From Yeosuana aromativorans (GTDB lineage Bacteria > Bacteroidota > Bacteroidia > Flavobacteriales > Flavobacteriaceae), in contig NZ_BMNR01000001.1 of the NCBI RefSeq assembly GCF_014646655.1, positions 281,195 through 345,194 of the forward strand: a stretch of 64,000 nt of DNA, given 5' to 3'. A model generated the notes under the pieces. The model ran no database searches and was not told where the DNA came from. It saw only the letters and a program-made list of their open reading frames with translations. The translations under genes were made by a program, and so were the position numbers. Of the stretch, positions 8,729-17,600 are shown piece by piece (within the stretch, counting starts at the first letter, position 1; every line of letters begins with the position of its first letter).

Positions 8729-9976
8729 TTATTGAATAAATCCTGCTCCAACAGTATTATTCGTTTGTGTGTCTATTAAAATAAACGACCCGTTTGTTCT
8801 ATGGTTTTTAAATTGATCATAAAACACAGGTTTGTTTAATTTGAATGTGACTTGTGCAATATCATTGACTTTTAATCCTGTAACATCTGTTTCAATACCA
8901 GAATAATCGGGATGGATTTTATGATGGATTTTATCAACCTTAGCCAATACTTTGTTCACACCATGCTGAACAACATATTTTGCCCCTGGTGTTAATTGTG
9001 TGGAATCCATCCAACAAATATTAGCTGTAAATTGCTTATCTATTGTTGGCAAATCCCCTTCCTTAACAATCATATCGCCTCGGCTTACATTGATGTCATC
9101 TTCCAAAGTAATGGTGACCGATGAGCGTCTTGAAGCTGTTTGATATTTTTCATTATAGAAATAAATATCCTTTATTTTGGATTTTGTTTGTGATGGTAAC
9201 ACTACAACATCATCACCAACGCTTAATTCACCGCCATATACTTTTCCGGCATAGCCCCTGAAATCATGGAACTCCTCCGTTTTTGGACGAATAACATATT
9301 GCACAGGAAATCTTGGAGTCCCAACATTAAAAATGTCTTTTTTATCCAATGCTTCTAAATGCTCCAATAAACTTTGCCCTGTGTACCAAGACATGTTTTC
9401 GGACCTGTTTACCACATTATCACCTTTTAATGCACTCACCGGAATGAAGGTTATTTTTTGATCTTGATAATCTCTTTTGCTCATCAACTCAGAAAAATCC
9501 GCTTTGATTTTATTGTAAACATCCTCAGAATAATCAACCAAATCCATTTTGTTGATGGCAACCACCACGTCTTTTATGCGCAATAAGTTATTGATAAAGA
9601 AATGACGATTGGTTTGCTCAATCACTCCTTTTCTGGCATCGATTAAAATAATGGACGCCTGTGAGGTTGAAGCTCCGGTAACCATGTTACGTGTATACTC
9701 CACATGACCTGGTGTATCGGCTATGATGTAGCTTTTTTTAGCGGTTGAAAAATAAATATGAGCCACATCAATGGTGATGCCTTGTTCTCTTTCGGCCACT
9801 AAACCATCGGTTGCCAAAGAAAAATCCAAGTAATCATATCCTTTTTGCTTACTGGTTTTCTCAATCGCTGCTAATTTATCGGTGGTCAATGATTTTGTGT
9901 CGTAAAGTATTCTACCTATCAGGGTACTTTTTCCGTCATCTACACTTCCTGCTGTTGCAATTTTTAATACTTCCAT
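8729..9976 (-). CDS. cysN: Sulfate adenylyltransferase subunit 1 (GTPase)
   Basis: GTP-driven regulatory subunit of ATP sulfurylase, which with CysD converts sulfate and ATP to APS. It is a translation-factor-like GTPase: P-loop GSVDDGKS (10-17), EREQGITID switch I (62-70), DTPGH (87-91), NKMD (142-145). EF-Tu-like beta domains follow to residue 415. The length fits a monofunctional CysN; there is no fused APS kinase (CysC) domain as found in CysNC. The neighbouring cysD lies about 130 nt upstream, separated by a repeat-like intergenic stretch. Confidence 0.95.
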   Translation of the reverse strand: MEVLKIATAGSVDDGKSTLIGRILYDTKSLTTDKLAAIEKTSKQKGYDYLDFSLATDGLVAEREQGITIDVAHIYFSTAKKSYIIADTPGHVEYTRNMVTGASTSQASIILIDARKGVIEQTNRHFFINNLLRIKDVVVAINKMDLVDYSEDVYNKIKADFSELMSKRDYQDQKITFIPVSALKGDNVVNRSENMSWYTGQSLLEHLEALDKKDIFNVGTPRFPVQYVIRPKTEEFHDFRGYAGKVYGGELSVGDDVVVLPSQTKSKIKDIYFYNEKYQTASRRSSVTITLEDDINVSRGDMIVKEGDLPTIDKQFTANICWMDSTQLTPGAKYVVQHGVNKVLAKVDKIHHKIHPDYSGIETDVTGLKVNDIAQVTFKLNKPVFYDQFKNHRTNGSFILIDTQTNNTVGAGFIQ

Positions 9977-9989
9977 CTTTATTGCTGTT

Positions 9990-10088
9990 GGCCGTAAGCT
10001 TTTAGCTGTTAGCTATCCACTTATGACAATTTTATTATTAAATTTTAACTTGCGCTAAAGGCTAAAAGCCAATAGCTAATGGCGAAAA
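9990..10088. repeat. Intergenic imperfect inverted repeat between cysD and cysN
   Basis: Between the two subunit genes, 9990-10013 (GGCCGTAAGCTTTTAGCTGTTAGC) and 10053-10083 (GCTAAAGGCTAAAAGCC...) are imperfect inverted copies of a GCTAAnnGCTAAAAGC word. About 40 AT-rich bases separate them. It resembles the dispersed GCTAAAAGC-type intergenic repeats of flavobacterial genomes (recalled, not checked). It would form a stem-loop in the operon mRNA. Confidence 0.5.
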
Positions 10089-10106
10089 TTTACTTAAGTA
10101 AATTTT

Positions 10107-11009
10107 CTAAAAATATCCTTGTTGTTTACGTTTTTCCATTGCGGCTTCAGAACGTTTATCGTCAATACGCGCGCCACGTTCTGAAATGGTGGAATCCCTA
10201 ATTTCCTGAACCACGCTAGCAATATCAGTAGCTTCTGAAAATACGGCCGCTGTACAGCTCATATCACCAACCGTTCTAAACCTTACCATACGTTCCAAAA
10301 CTTCCTCATCATCTTCTTGATACACAAATTCTGAATGCGACCAAATCAACCCATCTCGTAAAAACACTTTACGTTTGTGGGCGAAATATATGGATGGTAT
10401 TTCAATATTCTCTTTTTCTATATAAGACCAAACATCTAATTCTGTCCAGTTTGAAATAGGAAAAACACGTACATTTTGGCCATGGTCAATTTGACCGTTT
10501 AGCATATCGAACAATTCTGGGCGTTGGTTTTTTTCATCCCATTGGCCAAAATCATCACGAACTGAAAAAATACGTTCTTTGGCTCTTGCTTTTTCTTCGT
10601 CACGTCTGGCACCACCAATACAGGCATCAAACTTAAATTCTTCAATAGCATCCAGTAATGTGGTGGTTTGCAAGGAATTTCTACTTGAATATTTACCAGA
10701 TTCTTCCTTAACTTTTCCTTCATCAATAGAATCCTGTACGTGTCTTACTATCAATTCCAATCCAAGTTCTTTAACCAGCTTATCCCTAAACTCAATGGTT
10801 TCAGGAAAATTATGACCGGTATCTATATGCATTAAGGGAAATGGTATTTTAGCTGGATAGAATGCCTTAACAGCCAATCTAACCAAGGTTATTGAATCCT
10901 TTCCGCCAGAAAACAACAACACAGGTTTTTCAAATTGTGCCGCTACTTCCCTCATAATATAAATGGCCTCGTTTTCAAGCGAATTTATATGTGATGTGTC
11001 TTTTTTCAT
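10107..11009 (-). CDS. cysD: Sulfate adenylyltransferase subunit 2
   Basis: Catalytic subunit of ATP sulfurylase (PAPS-reductase-like fold). The PP-loop is LFSGGKDSI near residue 30. DTGHNFPETIEFRD, GGARRDEEKARAKERIFS, RVFPISNWTELDVWSYI and the C-terminal KQQGYF are typical of CysD. I choose the ATG at 11009 (MKKDTSHINSL) because the N-terminus then matches E. coli CysD in length. ATGs at 11018 and 11048 are also in frame, and the latter would overlap cysH. It sits between cysH and cysN in the operon. Confidence 0.94.
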   Translation of the reverse strand: MKKDTSHINSLENEAIYIMREVAAQFEKPVLLFSGGKDSITLVRLAVKAFYPAKIPFPLMHIDTGHNFPETIEFRDKLVKELGLELIVRHVQDSIDEGKVKEESGKYSSRNSLQTTTLLDAIEEFKFDACIGGARRDEEKARAKERIFSVRDDFGQWDEKNQRPELFDMLNGQIDHGQNVRVFPISNWTELDVWSYIEKENIEIPSIYFAHKRKVFLRDGLIWSHSEFVYQEDDEEVLERMVRFRTVGDMSCTAAVFSEATDIASVVQEIRDSTISERGARIDDKRSEAAMEKRKQQGYF

Positions 11010-11031
11010 TATTGTCATGTTATCAATTATC

Positions 11032-11652
11032 CTAAGCGTGCAAACCACACTCTCTGTTTTCTAATGCTTTTGTTGGATCAAAATATTTAAATTCATTTGG
11101 CAATTTATGTTCTTCTAAATACACATCCAAATCTGTGTCTGACCAATGGTAAAACGGACTTACTTTTAAAACCCCATCTTTACTAACACTAAAAATATCA
11201 ATACTGTCCCTAAATGCTGTTTGTCCTTTGCGCAGGTTGGTAAACCAAACTTTTGGTTGGTGCTCTTCCATGGCGCGTCTAAATGGCTCTAGCTTAACCT
11301 GCTCAGTAAACAAGGCATGTTTAGGATCATCAATACTAGGAATTCCCATCACAACATCTCTATGGGCTGCCGTTTGTTTAGGAACGTACAAAAACACGTT
11401 TAAGTTTAAATCTTTAATTACGGTTTCTGCATGTCGGTACGTTTGTGGCGTATTATATCCCGTATCACACCAAACCACAGGAATATTGGGTTGAACCGAA
11501 TTAACAGCGTGTAAAATAGCTGCTTCGTAAGGCCTGAAGTTTGTTGTTACCACCGCTTTTTGACTAAGTTCAAAAGCTTTTTGAATAATCTCAGCTGGTT
11601 TTGCACTTTCAAAACGTGCATTTAATTCTTTTATTTGATCTTGTGCTATCAT
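11032..11652 (-). CDS. cysH: Phosphoadenylyl-sulfate / adenylyl-sulfate reductase, thioredoxin-dependent
   Basis: 206-residue reductase converting activated sulfate to sulfite. Family signs are WCDTGYNTPQTYRHAE, the sulfate-binding KVWFTNLRKGQ, SPFYHWSDTDLDVYL, and the C-terminal catalytic cysteine in ENRECGLHA. Only two cysteines are present. The CC...CxxC ligands of the [4Fe-4S] cluster in bacterial APS reductases are therefore missing, and the protein resembles the cluster-free (PAPS-type) class. No APS kinase gene (cysC) lies in this window, so the true substrate is not settled. It is preceded by the DUF2061 gene with a 4-nt gap. Confidence 0.9.
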   Translation of the reverse strand: MIAQDQIKELNARFESAKPAEIIQKAFELSQKAVVTTNFRPYEAAILHAVNSVQPNIPVVWCDTGYNTPQTYRHAETVIKDLNLNVFLYVPKQTAAHRDVVMGIPSIDDPKHALFTEQVKLEPFRRAMEEHQPKVWFTNLRKGQTAFRDSIDIFSVSKDGVLKVSPFYHWSDTDLDVYLEEHKLPNEFKYFDPTKALENRECGLHA

Positions 11653-11656
11653 ACTA

Positions 11657-11920
11657 TTACCTCCCCCATTTTATTGAATTCCAAATACGCTCATGGAAAA
11701 AATACAACACCATTTTTGTTACTAACTCAATAGAGCCTATTGAAAAGGCCAAATCCAGTTTCCCTGTTATTAACCAAGAAATGATTATTGTATCTATGGT
11801 TCCTACAATTCTCCAACTAATTGATTTTGCCACACTGCGTAAGGGCTTTTCAGTTGTTATATCTGTTTTGTAGGATGTTTTTTCTTTTTCTGCTGAATTT
11901 GTTAATACTTGTCCAATCAT
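11657..11920 (-). CDS. DUF2061 small membrane protein, first gene of the sulfate operon
   Basis: 87 residues. A charged N-terminal 27 residues is followed by KPLRSVAKSISWRIVGTIDTIIISWLITG, two hydrophobic segments (about 40-55 and 60-80), and FFHERIWNSIKWGR. This matches the DUF2061 family as I recall it. It is the first gene after the candidate promoter and operator, 4 nt before cysH, so it is almost certainly co-expressed with sulfate reduction. A role in sulfate uptake or in sulfite/sulfide handling at the membrane is only an inference from position. Confidence 0.85.
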   Translation of the reverse strand: MIGQVLTNSAEKEKTSYKTDITTEKPLRSVAKSISWRIVGTIDTIIISWLITGKLDLAFSIGSIELVTKMVLYFFHERIWNSIKWGR

Positions 11921-11940
11921 TTTAAATTGTATTATATTAA

Positions 11941-11959
11941 TCCTATCGATTTAATAGGA
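11941..11959. promoter_or_regulatory. Palindromic candidate operator of the cys operon
   Basis: TCCTAT-cgattta-ATAGGA is a perfect inverted repeat with 6-bp arms and a 7-bp spacer. It begins 4 bp downstream of the candidate -7 box and lies between that box and the first start codon. That is where a repressor would block initiation. The divergence-free neighbour 130 bp upstream is an Rrf2-family regulator gene, and the CC-TAT/ATA-GG half-sites resemble those bound by IscR/CymR-like proteins (from memory). Confidence 0.6.
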
Positions 11960-11963
11960 ATTA

Positions 11964-11971
11964 CAAAAATA
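11964..11971 (-). promoter_or_regulatory. Candidate -7 promoter element of the cys operon
   Basis: TATTTTTG on the minus strand is an exact match to TAnnTTTG, about 45 bp before the DUF2061 start codon and immediately upstream of the palindrome. No TTG is present at 17-23 bp spacing, so an activator or a weak -33 element is possible. Confidence 0.5.
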
Positions 11972-12085
11972 AAACTTTTTGTTAGATAAAAAAGAATATT
12001 ACAAAGTTTTTATAAAATTGAGTTTAATAGGGACAAAACCAAAGAATAAAAACAAAAAGAGCGGTTTATTTTAAGAAATTGACAA

Positions 12086-12502
12086 TTATGATTTAGCTGA
12101 TAAATCTTCTAAAGTGGTATTTCTAAGAACTTTAAGGGTACTATCCCGCACCTGAATCATCAATTTATTGACAGTGCATTGGTCTTCATTTGGACAATCT
12201 TCGCACTTCTCATAAAAATTCAAGCTGACACATGGAACCATGGCAATGGGACCTTCAAGGATACGCATCACATCGGCCATAATAATTTCAGACGGTTGCT
12301 TTCTTAAATAATATCCGCCATGTTTGCCTTTTTTGGAACCTAAAAAACCGGCTTTTCTCAAAGTGAGTAATATGCTCTCCAAAAATTTTTGGGGAATTTG
12401 TTCGCTTTTGGCAATTTCACCAACCTGAACGGGCATGTCATCTTCAGACCTAGCAATATAGGTGAGTGCCTTTAAACCGTATTTTGTTTTTTTGGATAGC
12501 AT
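12086..12502 (-). CDS. Rrf2-family transcriptional regulator (IscR/CymR-like)
   Basis: 138 residues with an N-terminal winged helix-turn-helix (MLSKKTKYGLKALTYIA; EIAKSEQIPQKFLESILLTLRKAGFLGSKKGKHGGYYL), typical of Rrf2. The C-terminal loop carries four cysteines, C91, C100, C103 and C109. That is the region where IscR-type members bind an Fe-S cluster, while CymR lacks it and senses cysteine through CysK. It lies just upstream of, and in the same direction as, the sulfate operon. The palindrome at 11941-11959 is therefore its natural candidate target. Ligand and targets are inference. Confidence 0.88.
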   Translation of the reverse strand: MLSKKTKYGLKALTYIARSEDDMPVQVGEIAKSEQIPQKFLESILLTLRKAGFLGSKKGKHGGYYLRKQPSEIIMADVMRILEGPIAMVPCVSLNFYEKCEDCPNEDQCTVNKLMIQVRDSTLKVLRNTTLEDLSAKS

Positions 12503-12534
12503 GCTGCTAATATAGATAATTTAAGGCTATTATC

Positions 12535-13326
12535 TCAATCCCACTCAATCAAAAGCTCACTCATAATCACGCAATCCCCTCTTAAGAGGACCCTCTCATT
12601 ACCAATAACCTCACAGGCAATTAACCCGCCTCGCTTAGAGGCTTGATAACCAACCAAGTTATTTTTTGATAGTTTTTCACTCCAATAATGTGCCAAATAA
12701 CAATGTGCAGAACCCGTAACAGGATCTTCATTGATACCAAAATCAGGCACAAATACCCTTGACATAAAATCGAAGGCCTTGTCAGAAGACTTTGCTGTTA
12801 CAATAAACTTCTTTTTTCTATGTTCCAACAATAAATTGAAATTGGGAATTAAATCCCTGACAGAATCACTCGATTCAATTTCAATGAGGCACCAATCACC
12901 ACTGGTATGCACAGCAATAGGCTTTTCGTTTAGGAATTCCTCCAATAGCTTATCATGTTGATTATCAGCAACGGTCCTGCCCAATGGAAAATTCATCTCC
13001 AAAAGATTCCATGCCCTTTTTACCTTTAAAATACCACTTCTGGTATTGAATTCAAGAACATCATTGGTTACATTAAACTTTTCAAAAAGAATTTTAGCCG
13101 TGGCCAATGTAGCATGCCCACATAAATCAATTTCACTCGTTGGGGTAAACCATCGAAGTTGGTATATTCCATCATCTTTGTAAACAAAAGCCGTCTCCGA
13201 AAGGTTCATCTCTTGGGCAATATCTTTATATTCTTCTTCTGAAAGGGGGTGATCCAGCACACAAACTGCCGCAGGATTTCCCTTAAAAGGTACACTTGTA
13301 AACGAATCAACAGTAAATAGTCTCAT
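12535..13326 (-). CDS. PhzF-family isomerase-like protein
   Basis: 263 residues of the PhzF/diaminopimelate-epimerase-like fold. The N-terminus has VDSFTSVPFKGNPAAVCVL, then LSETAFVY (with the family Glu), DLCGHATLATA, and near the C-terminus DPVTGSAHCYLAHYW. PhzF itself isomerises a phenazine precursor, but no phenazine genes are present, and most members have unknown substrates. The gene begins 2 nt after the stop of the transsulfuration gene, so it is in that transcript. A role in amino-acid metabolism is inferred only from context. Confidence 0.87.
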   Translation of the reverse strand: MRLFTVDSFTSVPFKGNPAAVCVLDHPLSEEEYKDIAQEMNLSETAFVYKDDGIYQLRWFTPTSEIDLCGHATLATAKILFEKFNVTNDVLEFNTRSGILKVKRAWNLLEMNFPLGRTVADNQHDKLLEEFLNEKPIAVHTSGDWCLIEIESSDSVRDLIPNFNLLLEHRKKKFIVTAKSSDKAFDFMSRVFVPDFGINEDPVTGSAHCYLAHYWSEKLSKNNLVGYQASKRGGLIACEVIGNERVLLRGDCVIMSELLIEWD

Positions 13327-13328
13327 GG

Positions 13329-14504
13329 TTATTGTTCTAAGGCTTGCTTTAAATCTTGAATAATATCGTCAACATGTTCCAATCCAACCGAAATTCTAAC
13401 CAAACCATCTGTAATGCTTACTTCCAATCTATCCGCTTCAGTCAATTTACTGTGCGTTGTAGAAGCTGGGTGGGTTACAATGCTTCTCGTATCACCTAAA
13501 TTTGCTGACAGTGAACAAAGTTTGATTGCATTTAAAAATTTTCGGCCAGCTTCAATACCACCCTTGACTTCAAATGCCACAATATTGCCGCCCAATTTCA
13601 TTTGCTTTTTTGCTACTTGGTACTGTGGATGTGATTTTAAAAACGGATATTTCACCCAATTCACGTTAGGATGTCCTTCTAAAAATTCGGCTACTTTTAA
13701 TGCATTTTCACAATGCTTATCAACCCTCACCGCTAAGGTCTCCAAACTCTTGGATAATACCCAAGCATTAAACGGCGATAACGCTGGCCCAGTATTTCTG
13801 GAGAACAAGTAGATTTCCCTTAACAAATCGGCTTGACCAACCGTAACGCCTCCCAATACACGTCCTTGACCATCAATAAGCTTCGTAGCAGAATGTATGA
13901 CCAAATGCGCTCCAAACTTAATGGGTTGCTGCAAATATGGTGTAGCAAAACAATTATCAATGATTAGAATTAAATTATGCTTCTTGGCTATATTACCCAG
14001 CAATTCCAAATCCAGAACATCCACCGCCGGATTGGTTGGCGATTCTGCATATAAAATTTTTGTTTTAGGTGTTATTAAGCTTTCAATACGATCAACCTCT
14101 TCCACTTTAAAGTAACTCGTTGTGATATTCCACTTAGGCAAATATTTAGTGAACAAGGTGTGTGTGGAGCCGAACACAGAACGCGAGGATACAATATGGT
14201 CACCGCTGTCCAACAACGCAGCAAAAGTTGAGAACACAGCAGCCATTCCCGTAGCAAATGCATACCCTGCTTCTGCCCCTTCCATGTTGCAAATTTTTTC
14301 AACAAATTCCGATGTATTTGGATTGGTAAAGCGACTGTAAATATTGCGTTCCTTTTCTTCGGAAAATGATGCACGCATATCTTCGGCATCTTCAAATACA
14401 AAACTGGATGTTAAGTACAGTGGAGTGGAATGTTCTAAAAAATCGCTACGCTCCAACTGCGTTCGAATGGCCTCTGTTTCAAATTGTTTTCTTTCCTCGC
14501 TCAT
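13329..14504 (-). CDS. metZ: Cys/Met metabolism PLP enzyme, probable O-succinyl/O-acetylhomoserine sulfhydrylase
   Basis: 391-residue enzyme of the Cys/Met gamma-family. The PLP lysine is Lys208 in SATKLIDGQGR. Other family marks are SRFTNPNTSEFVEKI (phosphate-binding Tyr/Arg region), FATGMAAVFSTFA, and SLGD/THPASTTHSKL at the C-terminus. The sequence type (SSFVFEDAEDMRASF) resembles O-succinylhomoserine sulfhydrylase (MetZ). Cystathionine gamma-synthase cannot be excluded from sequence alone. It sits downstream of the metY and MetX-AK-HSD genes, so it probably supplies homocysteine by direct sulfhydrylation. Confidence 0.8.
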   Translation of the reverse strand: MSEERKQFETEAIRTQLERSDFLEHSTPLYLTSSFVFEDAEDMRASFSEEKERNIYSRFTNPNTSEFVEKICNMEGAEAGYAFATGMAAVFSTFAALLDSGDHIVSSRSVFGSTHTLFTKYLPKWNITTSYFKVEEVDRIESLITPKTKILYAESPTNPAVDVLDLELLGNIAKKHNLILIIDNCFATPYLQQPIKFGAHLVIHSATKLIDGQGRVLGGVTVGQADLLREIYLFSRNTGPALSPFNAWVLSKSLETLAVRVDKHCENALKVAEFLEGHPNVNWVKYPFLKSHPQYQVAKKQMKLGGNIVAFEVKGGIEAGRKFLNAIKLCSLSANLGDTRSIVTHPASTTHSKLTEADRLEVSITDGLVRISVGLEHVDDIIQDLKQALEQ

Positions 14505-14524
14505 TGTTTATTATTTTTCTAAGC

Positions 14525-14563
14525 CACGAATTCACTAATTATTTATAACTAATACAATTCGTG
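14525..14563. repeat. Intergenic inverted repeat upstream of metZ
   Basis: CACGAATT (14525-14532) and AATTCGTG (14556-14563) are perfect inverted arms about 23 bp apart. The stretch resembles the CACGAATT-type intergenic repeats of flavobacteria (recalled). A second short stem, AGGTCT...AGACCT, lies at about 14600-14621, just after the stop of the fusion gene. Its T-run is weak, so I do not call it a terminator. Confidence 0.4.
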
Positions 14564-14626
14564 TATTTGTGACTGAATTTATTTTGTTTCAAACTGAAAA
14601 GGTCTTGACTGCGCTAGACCTAACAA

Positions 14627-17600
14627 TTAATTTATATGTTTTGACAATCTTAGAATATCTCCAAAAACACCTCTAGCCGTTACTTCGGCGCCGGCGCCGG
14701 CACCTTGAATAACAATGGGCTGCTCCCCGTAAGATTCTGTAAATATTTCAAAAATAGCATCAGATCCTTTTATTTGACCCAAGGTACTATCTCCCGGAAT
14801 GGATACTAACTTGACTTCAAGATTTCCTTTATCCTGTGACAAATCGCCTGACAAGTCGCCTACATACCGCAACACATACCCAGGTTTTTGATTGTCTTTT
14901 ATATTTTGGAATTCTGCATCCAAAACATTTAATTGTTTTAAAAATTCAGTCACGGCAATATTCTGATACTGTTTTGGAATTAAATTTTGAATAGATACAT
15001 CTTCAAATTCATTTTGTAAATCCAATTCCCTAGCCAAAATTAATAATTTTCTGGCCACATCATTACCTGAAAAATCTTCTCTTGGATCTGGCTCAGTAAA
15101 GCCTTTATCAATGGTTTCCTGCACAATGGCACTAAACGGTTTATTCTGTACCGAAAAATTATTGAACAAATAACTTAAAGTGCCAGAGAACACCCCTCTA
15201 ATTCTTGTGATATTCTCACCAGACTCATGTAACAATTTAATGGTGTCTATTAACGGCAATCCTGCTCCAACAGTGGTTTCGTATAAATATTGTTTTTTGT
15301 GTTCCTGTAAATGGATTCGTAAATCCTTGTAAAAAGTATGCGAAATGGTGTTCGCTATTTTGTTAGATGATACCAAATCAAAACCAGCCTCTACCAAAGG
15401 TTTGTAATTTTTGTAAAACGTTGAACTGGCGGTATTATCCACAGCTATTAAATTTTCCAAATGATTGGATTTGGCAAAATCAATAATGGCTTCAATGTCA
15501 CTTTCTTGATTGGTAGATTGTATGGCTTGTTTCCAGTTAGCATCAACCCCTTTTTTATTTAATAATAGTTTTTTGGAATTGGCAATAGCAAACACGTTTA
15601 GATTGATGCCCTTGCGTTTTTCAATATCATCTTTAGATTTTAATATCTGATTGATTAAAGCGCCTCCAACACCTCCGTGTCCAAAAATAGCAATATTGAT
15701 TTTTTTGGAAATTCCGAAAATCTCACCGTGAATGACGTTTAAGGCTTTGTGCAATTGATTTTTCTTTAAAACCAAACTCACATTTCTGCCCGTAACCGTA
15801 TTGTTGAACAACAACGGCGTAATCTGGTTTTTAATTAGGGCGTTGAACGGTTTGTGGAAAGAACTGAGTTCTATCCCAATAATGGAAATAACAGATACAT
15901 CATCAACCACACTGATCTTATTGACGTCTTGCGAATAAAAATCATTTTCAAACTCACGCTCTAAAGCAATCACCGCTTGGGTAGCATGTTTAGCATCGAT
16001 AACCAACCCGATACCACGTTCTGATGACCCTTGGGAAATGATGCTCACACTAATGCCGTGATTACCCAAAGCCCTGAATATTCTGGCATCAACACCCACT
16101 TTACCCAAAAGTCCGCGCCCTTCTAAATTCAATAAAGCCACGTTATCCAAAGTCGATAAAGAGGTAACCTCTTTTGAACTTGGCTTGGAGGTGATTAATG
16201 TACCTTCATCATCCGCATTAAACGTGTTTAAAATACGAAGGTTGATGTTTTTTTCAACCAATGGAATAATGGTCTTGGCATGCAACACCGTGGTGCCAAA
16301 ATTGGCCAACTCATTGGCTTCACTAAAGGATAGTTCCCTTATTTTTTGGGCATCCTCAACCAAATCGGGGTTAGCGGTGTAAATACCATTGACGTGCGTA
16401 TAATTTTGTAATTCTTCGGCATCCAAAAAGTTTGCCAATAACGCCGCTGTGTAATTACTGCCATTTCTGCCTAGCGTGGTGGTTTCATTTTTTAAATTGG
16501 AGGCAATAAATCCGGTTACAATATGAACTGCATCAGCCTTTTGATTTTTGTAATAATTAATCACATTGTCTTTTGAGACTTGTGCAATAGGTTGTGCGTT
16601 ACCAAACACATCATCTGTTTTTAATAATAGTCTGGAATCGGTGGCAAGCGCGTTCACACCTCGTTTTTTCAATAAGCTGGCTAACAACTTTACCGATAAC
16701 AACTCCCCTTGCGCTAAAATCTCGTCCTTGGTTTTCTGGCTGTAATCCCGTAACAAGCTAACGCCTTCAAATAGTTTGTCCAAAACCGAAAATTCCTCTG
16801 AGAAATCTATGGATGGTAATGGTTCTTTTTGATAGGCTTTAAAAGCTTCTAGATCCTCTTTATAAGACAATCCTTTTGAAGCTTTTACAAGAATGTTCTC
16901 CAACTCATCTGTGGCGGAATTTCTTGCAGAAGCAACGACTGTCATTTTTTCTCCGTTTTTAACTTTTGTTTCAATGATATTTAAAACGGTATTAAGTCCC
17001 ACACCATTTGCCAACGATTTGCCACCAAACTTTAATACTTTCATTCTTTTCTTTTTTGAATCTGGCACAAAAATGCCTTCTATAATTTTTTCCAATTGTT
17101 CATATTCCATTAAAAAGGCATCATGCCCATGTACTGAATGTATCTCATTATATGTTACATTAGGATTGCTTACCGCTAATTGTTTATGGGTTTGCCTGTT
17201 TTCCTCAGCCGTGAAAAACAAATCAGAATCTACCCCAACAATATGGATATTGGCATGAATGTTTTCCAGTACATTAAAATCGGTTGGCCTGTTCTTGGTT
17301 ACATCAATCGTTTTTAACAGTTGATTCATTAATTTATAAGCTGACAACTGAAAGCGCTCCTGCAACTTTTTGCCATGATGCATTAACCAGCTCTCCACAT
17401 TGAAAATCTCCAATTCTTCATTTTTTGATCGCTGAAACCGTTCTTTAAAAGATTCTGGTGTGCGGTAACACAACATAGCATGCATTCTGGCATCATGCAC
17501 CGGATTTTTGGAATTGGTCAAAAAGGCTTCCTGAATTTGACAATTAGCTATGAGCCAGTCCGTCGATTTCCAATCGGTGGCCACCGGTATCAAGTGCTCG

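Noticed and set aside
14599..14622. Terminator after the trifunctional enzyme
   Set aside because: AGGTCT...AGACCT stem has six pairs but only a short T stretch; evidence is too weak.
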